A stretch of DNA of 64,000 bases, taken from NCBI GenBank assembly GCA_006212045.1, contig PZPK01000012.1, positions 62,001 to 126,000 of the forward strand. Reading direction: 5' to 3'. Within the stretch, counting starts at the first letter, position 1. Each line of letters begins with the position of its first letter. The stretch comes from Oleiphilus sp. GTDB taxonomy: Bacteria; Pseudomonadota; Gammaproteobacteria; Pseudomonadales; Oleiphilaceae. The position numbers and the translations under genes are program-made. Positions 62,134 to 64,000 of the stretch are shown here, piece by piece. A model generated the notes under the pieces. That model was not told the origin of the DNA and did not search any database. It worked only from the letters and a program-made list of their open reading frames with translations.

Positions 62134-62964
62134 ATGATCGTGATAATGAAAGCACAGGGTCCGCTAATTGGCGTCTTCTTGGCTATGGTCATCGTTTATC
62201 CGGAGTGCGCATCCGCTCATGATCCTGTATTCGGCGTTGGACCACACGTATTGTATAAGGACGGTTTCGAAGTCCATCTGGGGGCTCATCAGGAAAAATC
62301 CGATGATCGTCATACTGATGCTGAATTCGAGTTCAAGTATGGCATTACCGGCGACTGGGTCGCTGGTATCGGCACTTCCTACCAGACCATAAGTGGGCAC
62401 GACGCCAACGAGAGCGGACGTGGACCGTCGAGCTTTTCAACCAAATACCGATTCTGGCGACACGATACCTTCGGCGCTCAGGAGTCGGCGGCGGTTTTCG
62501 GCAAAGTGATCTTCGATGATGGTGACAGCGGCCACGGCGCAGAGCCGGACGGCAATGACTACCTGTTGGGGTTGGCCTATGGCTTTGAGGGGCGAAAATG
62601 GTATCGCTGGGCGTCCGTCCGCCATCGGATCAATGCGGAAACCACAACCGGCCTAACGCGACCGGGCGTCTGGTTAGTGGATCTGGTGGGCGGCGTTCGT
62701 TTTTCACCCACGGAATATCATGAACCTGACTGGGTATGGATGCTGGAATTAAATGGTGAGTTGATTGAAAACGTCACACAAAGTGTGGGAAGTGCGGAAA
62801 AGCAACTGGGTGGCAATCAGTGGTTTCTGTCACCCGGTTTGATGTGGACCCATCGGAATTTTGCCTTAAAGGCAGGCGTACAACTGCTCGTGATCGATGA
62901 TCTGTCGGCCGGTCAGGAGCAAGACGATTACCGTGCCAAAATTGAGCTGGAATGGCACCTGTAA
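62134..62964 (+). CDS. Secreted beta-rich protein, probable outer-membrane protein of the metal operon
   Basis: This 276-residue protein has a signal peptide (PLIGVFLAMVIVYPECASA-HDP). The mature part has alternating strands (GFEVHLGAHQEKSDD, AEFEFKYGITGDWVAGIGTS, FSTKYRFWRHD) and ends in YRAKIELEWHL, an aromatic-type barrel end. A His/Asp-rich segment (DDGDSGHGAEPDGND) may bind metal. The ATG at 62134 is used because CCGAGGAT precedes it and earlier starts fall inside the promoter. I do not recognise the exact family. It is the first gene of the MerR-type operon. Confidence 0.75.
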   Translation: MIVIMKAQGPLIGVFLAMVIVYPECASAHDPVFGVGPHVLYKDGFEVHLGAHQEKSDDRHTDAEFEFKYGITGDWVAGIGTSYQTISGHDANESGRGPSSFSTKYRFWRHDTFGAQESAAVFGKVIFDDGDSGHGAEPDGNDYLLGLAYGFEGRKWYRWASVRHRINAETTTGLTRPGVWLVDLVGGVRFSPTEYHEPDWVWMLELNGELIENVTQSVGSAEKQLGGNQWFLSPGLMWTHRNFALKAGVQLLVIDDLSAGQEQDDYRAKIELEWHL

Positions 62965-62991
62965 AAAGACAACAGTTTTAGGAGTTTAACC

Positions 62992-63303
62992 ATGAGACAG
63001 TGCATATTTATGGCAGCATTAATGATGCTTTCATTCATGGCGCAAGCGGCTGACCGACACTATGAGCTGCATGTTGATGGCATGGCCTGTCCGTATTGCG
63101 CTTATGGGATCGAAAAGAAAATCAAAGCGCTCGATGGCGTAGATACGTCCAGTGTGGAAATCAAATTGAACGATGGGCTAGTGATCTTTGAGGCTGACAC
63201 GCCGGAACCCATGGATCAAGCATCTCTTAAAACCTTGATCAACGATTCCGGTTTTACCTTACGCCAATTTCAGGTGCAACCCATAAATCCCAAACAAGAG
63301 TGA
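62992..63303 (+). CDS. MerP-like periplasmic metal-binding protein
   Basis: This 103-residue protein has a signal peptide (FMAALMMLSFMAQA) and a heavy-metal-associated domain with the metal motif DGMACPYCAYGIEK (GMxCxxC), then VEIKLNDGLVIF. It would bind Hg2+ or another soft metal and hand it to the membrane transporter. A clear ribosome site (TTTTAGGAG) precedes it, 27 bp after the previous gene. The C-terminal 15 residues extend past the usual domain. Confidence 0.88.
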   Translation: MRQCIFMAALMMLSFMAQAADRHYELHVDGMACPYCAYGIEKKIKALDGVDTSSVEIKLNDGLVIFEADTPEPMDQASLKTLINDSGFTLRQFQVQPINPKQE

Positions 63304-63322
63304 TTACAGTGATTCTATTTCG

Positions 63323-63700
63323 ATGAACACAGAGCAAATGAAAACGGACACCTCTTTATTCAGCGGCCTGGGACTTGCCATTATCGGTACCACCTGTTGC
63401 GCACTGCCGATTGTATTGGTCGCGCTTGGGCTCGGAAGCGCTGTGGCTTCGATGGTTGCCGTAATGCCGTGGTTAACGACATTGTCGCAGTATAAAGTCA
63501 TCACTTTTTCATTAACTGCTGTTGTATTGATTTATAGCTACTGGCGATTGCATCGGATCAAGGTCTGCTCTCTGGCGGACAAAAGCCGCTTGCGATGGCA
63601 AAAGGCAATATTGTGGGCGAGCACCGTGATACTTCTGCTTTCCCTTTTTGCGGCATACGCCTTGTTGCCGGTCACTGTGTGGTGGGAAAGTCTGTCATGA
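63323..63700 (+). CDS. MerT-like metal transporter
   Basis: This 125-residue inner-membrane protein has three helices. The first carries the adjacent cysteine pair IIGTTCCALPIVLVALGLG typical of MerT-family mercury uptake proteins. A later single Cys (IKVCSLADKS) lies in the cytosolic loop, where MerT normally has two. Metal identity is therefore uncertain. Its stop overlaps the next gene's ATG (ATGA). Confidence 0.85.
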   Translation: MNTEQMKTDTSLFSGLGLAIIGTTCCALPIVLVALGLGSAVASMVAVMPWLTTLSQYKVITFSLTAVVLIYSYWRLHRIKVCSLADKSRLRWQKAILWASTVILLLSLFAAYALLPVTVWWESLS

Positions 63701-64000
63701 GCGTAGAAACGGAAAGCCAATCGGTCTTAGTGGAAGTATTGTCGGCTTCCGGATGCGGTCGTTGTCAAAAGATCAAAGCGCTGGCAAAAGCGGTGATCGC
63801 CGAATTGAGCGACGACCGGGTGCGCTATCAAGAGATCAATGTCGTCGATGACATCGATTATGCAGTCAGTCTCGGAGTAATGAGTACACCCGCTATCGCA
63901 TTAGACGGTGTACTGGTGTTTGCGGCACCACCTTCAAAGGCAAAGCTGCGTCAGGCTATTCTTGATCGATTGGGAGGGCATCCAACCGATCAAGGTAAAG
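63697..64000 (+). CDS. Thioredoxin-like protein (runs off the right edge)
   Basis: The first 101 codons are present. The protein has an early redox motif SASGCGRCQKIKAL (CxxC) and the cis-Pro loop MSTPAIALDGVLVF, the pattern of short thioredoxin/glutaredoxin-like proteins found in metal-resistance operons. It overlaps the MerT-like stop by four bases. It might reduce or bind the imported metal. The end is outside the window. Confidence 0.82.
   Translation, partial: MSVETESQSVLVEVLSASGCGRCQKIKALAKAVIAELSDDRVRYQEINVVDDIDYAVSLGVMSTPAIALDGVLVFAAPPSKAKLRQAILDRLGGHPTDQGK

Noticed and set aside
1-64000. tRNA, rRNA or CRISPR arrays
   Set aside because: No cloverleaf-like segment, rRNA sequence or regularly spaced repeat was recognised by eye; a covariance-model search would be decisive.

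Overview
The window looks like chromosome of a marine, hydrocarbon-using gammaproteobacterium. The evidence is a complete AlkB-type alkane oxidation operon, an Mla lipid-transport operon, HtpX, FumC and AcnA, and a PmrA/QseB-type two-component system. The species cannot be fixed from sequence alone. Base composition appears to shift, judged by eye only: the left 18.6 kb is AT-richer and the last 6 kb GC-richer than the middle. This fits a mosaic of at least three blocks.

Block 1 (1-18.6 kb) looks acquired. It starts inside a Tn3-family transposase gene that runs off the left edge. It carries an AraC regulator, alkJ, a terminator, then alkB, a small membrane protein, two rubredoxins, rubredoxin reductase, acyl-CoA ligase and aldehyde dehydrogenase: the whole route from n-alkane to acyl-CoA. 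A TetR-RND efflux cassette, a Phd/PIN toxin-antitoxin pair and a tyrosine recombinase follow. Just past the recombinase lies a phosphotransferase/P-loop kinase gene that has lost its 5' end, which marks a probable insertion boundary.

Block 2 (about 20-57.6 kb) is the main find. It is a stress-survival island whose transcription units appear to be wired to one two-component system encoded inside it. Twelve promoters carry a direct repeat of the form CTTAAG-N5-YTTAAK (one has CTTAAT first), oriented with the gene. In every case a -10-like hexamer with A at position 2 and T at position 6 begins exactly 10 bp after the repeat. Eight of the twelve form four divergent pairs. The units encode GroEL, an RpiA-like protein with HtpX and a CDGSH protein, the two-component system itself, Hsp20 with glutathionylspermidine synthetase/amidase, small hydrophilic proteins, a polysaccharide deacetylase with a NadD-like enzyme, an L,D-transpeptidase (frameshifted) with an M15 peptidase, MlaFEDCB with a membrane ATPase and MscS, a cation antiporter, CorA-GpmA-AcnA-FumC-TerC-DUF502, DnaK, and MFS-CbpA-CbpM. 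Together they cover protein folding, envelope lipid asymmetry and peptidoglycan, ion balance, thiol/polyamine protection and spare central-metabolism enzymes.

Block 3 (57.7-64 kb) is another mobile-looking segment. It holds a frameshifted AbiEi-like antitoxin gene, two tandem KfrA-like coiled-coil DNA-binding proteins with palindromic operators, a second tyrosine recombinase, and the start of a mercury-type operon (outer-membrane protein, MerP-like, MerT-like, thioredoxin-like). That operon sits behind a classic MerR-family promoter with a 19-bp spacer and a perfect dyad. No tRNA, rRNA or CRISPR array was recognised.
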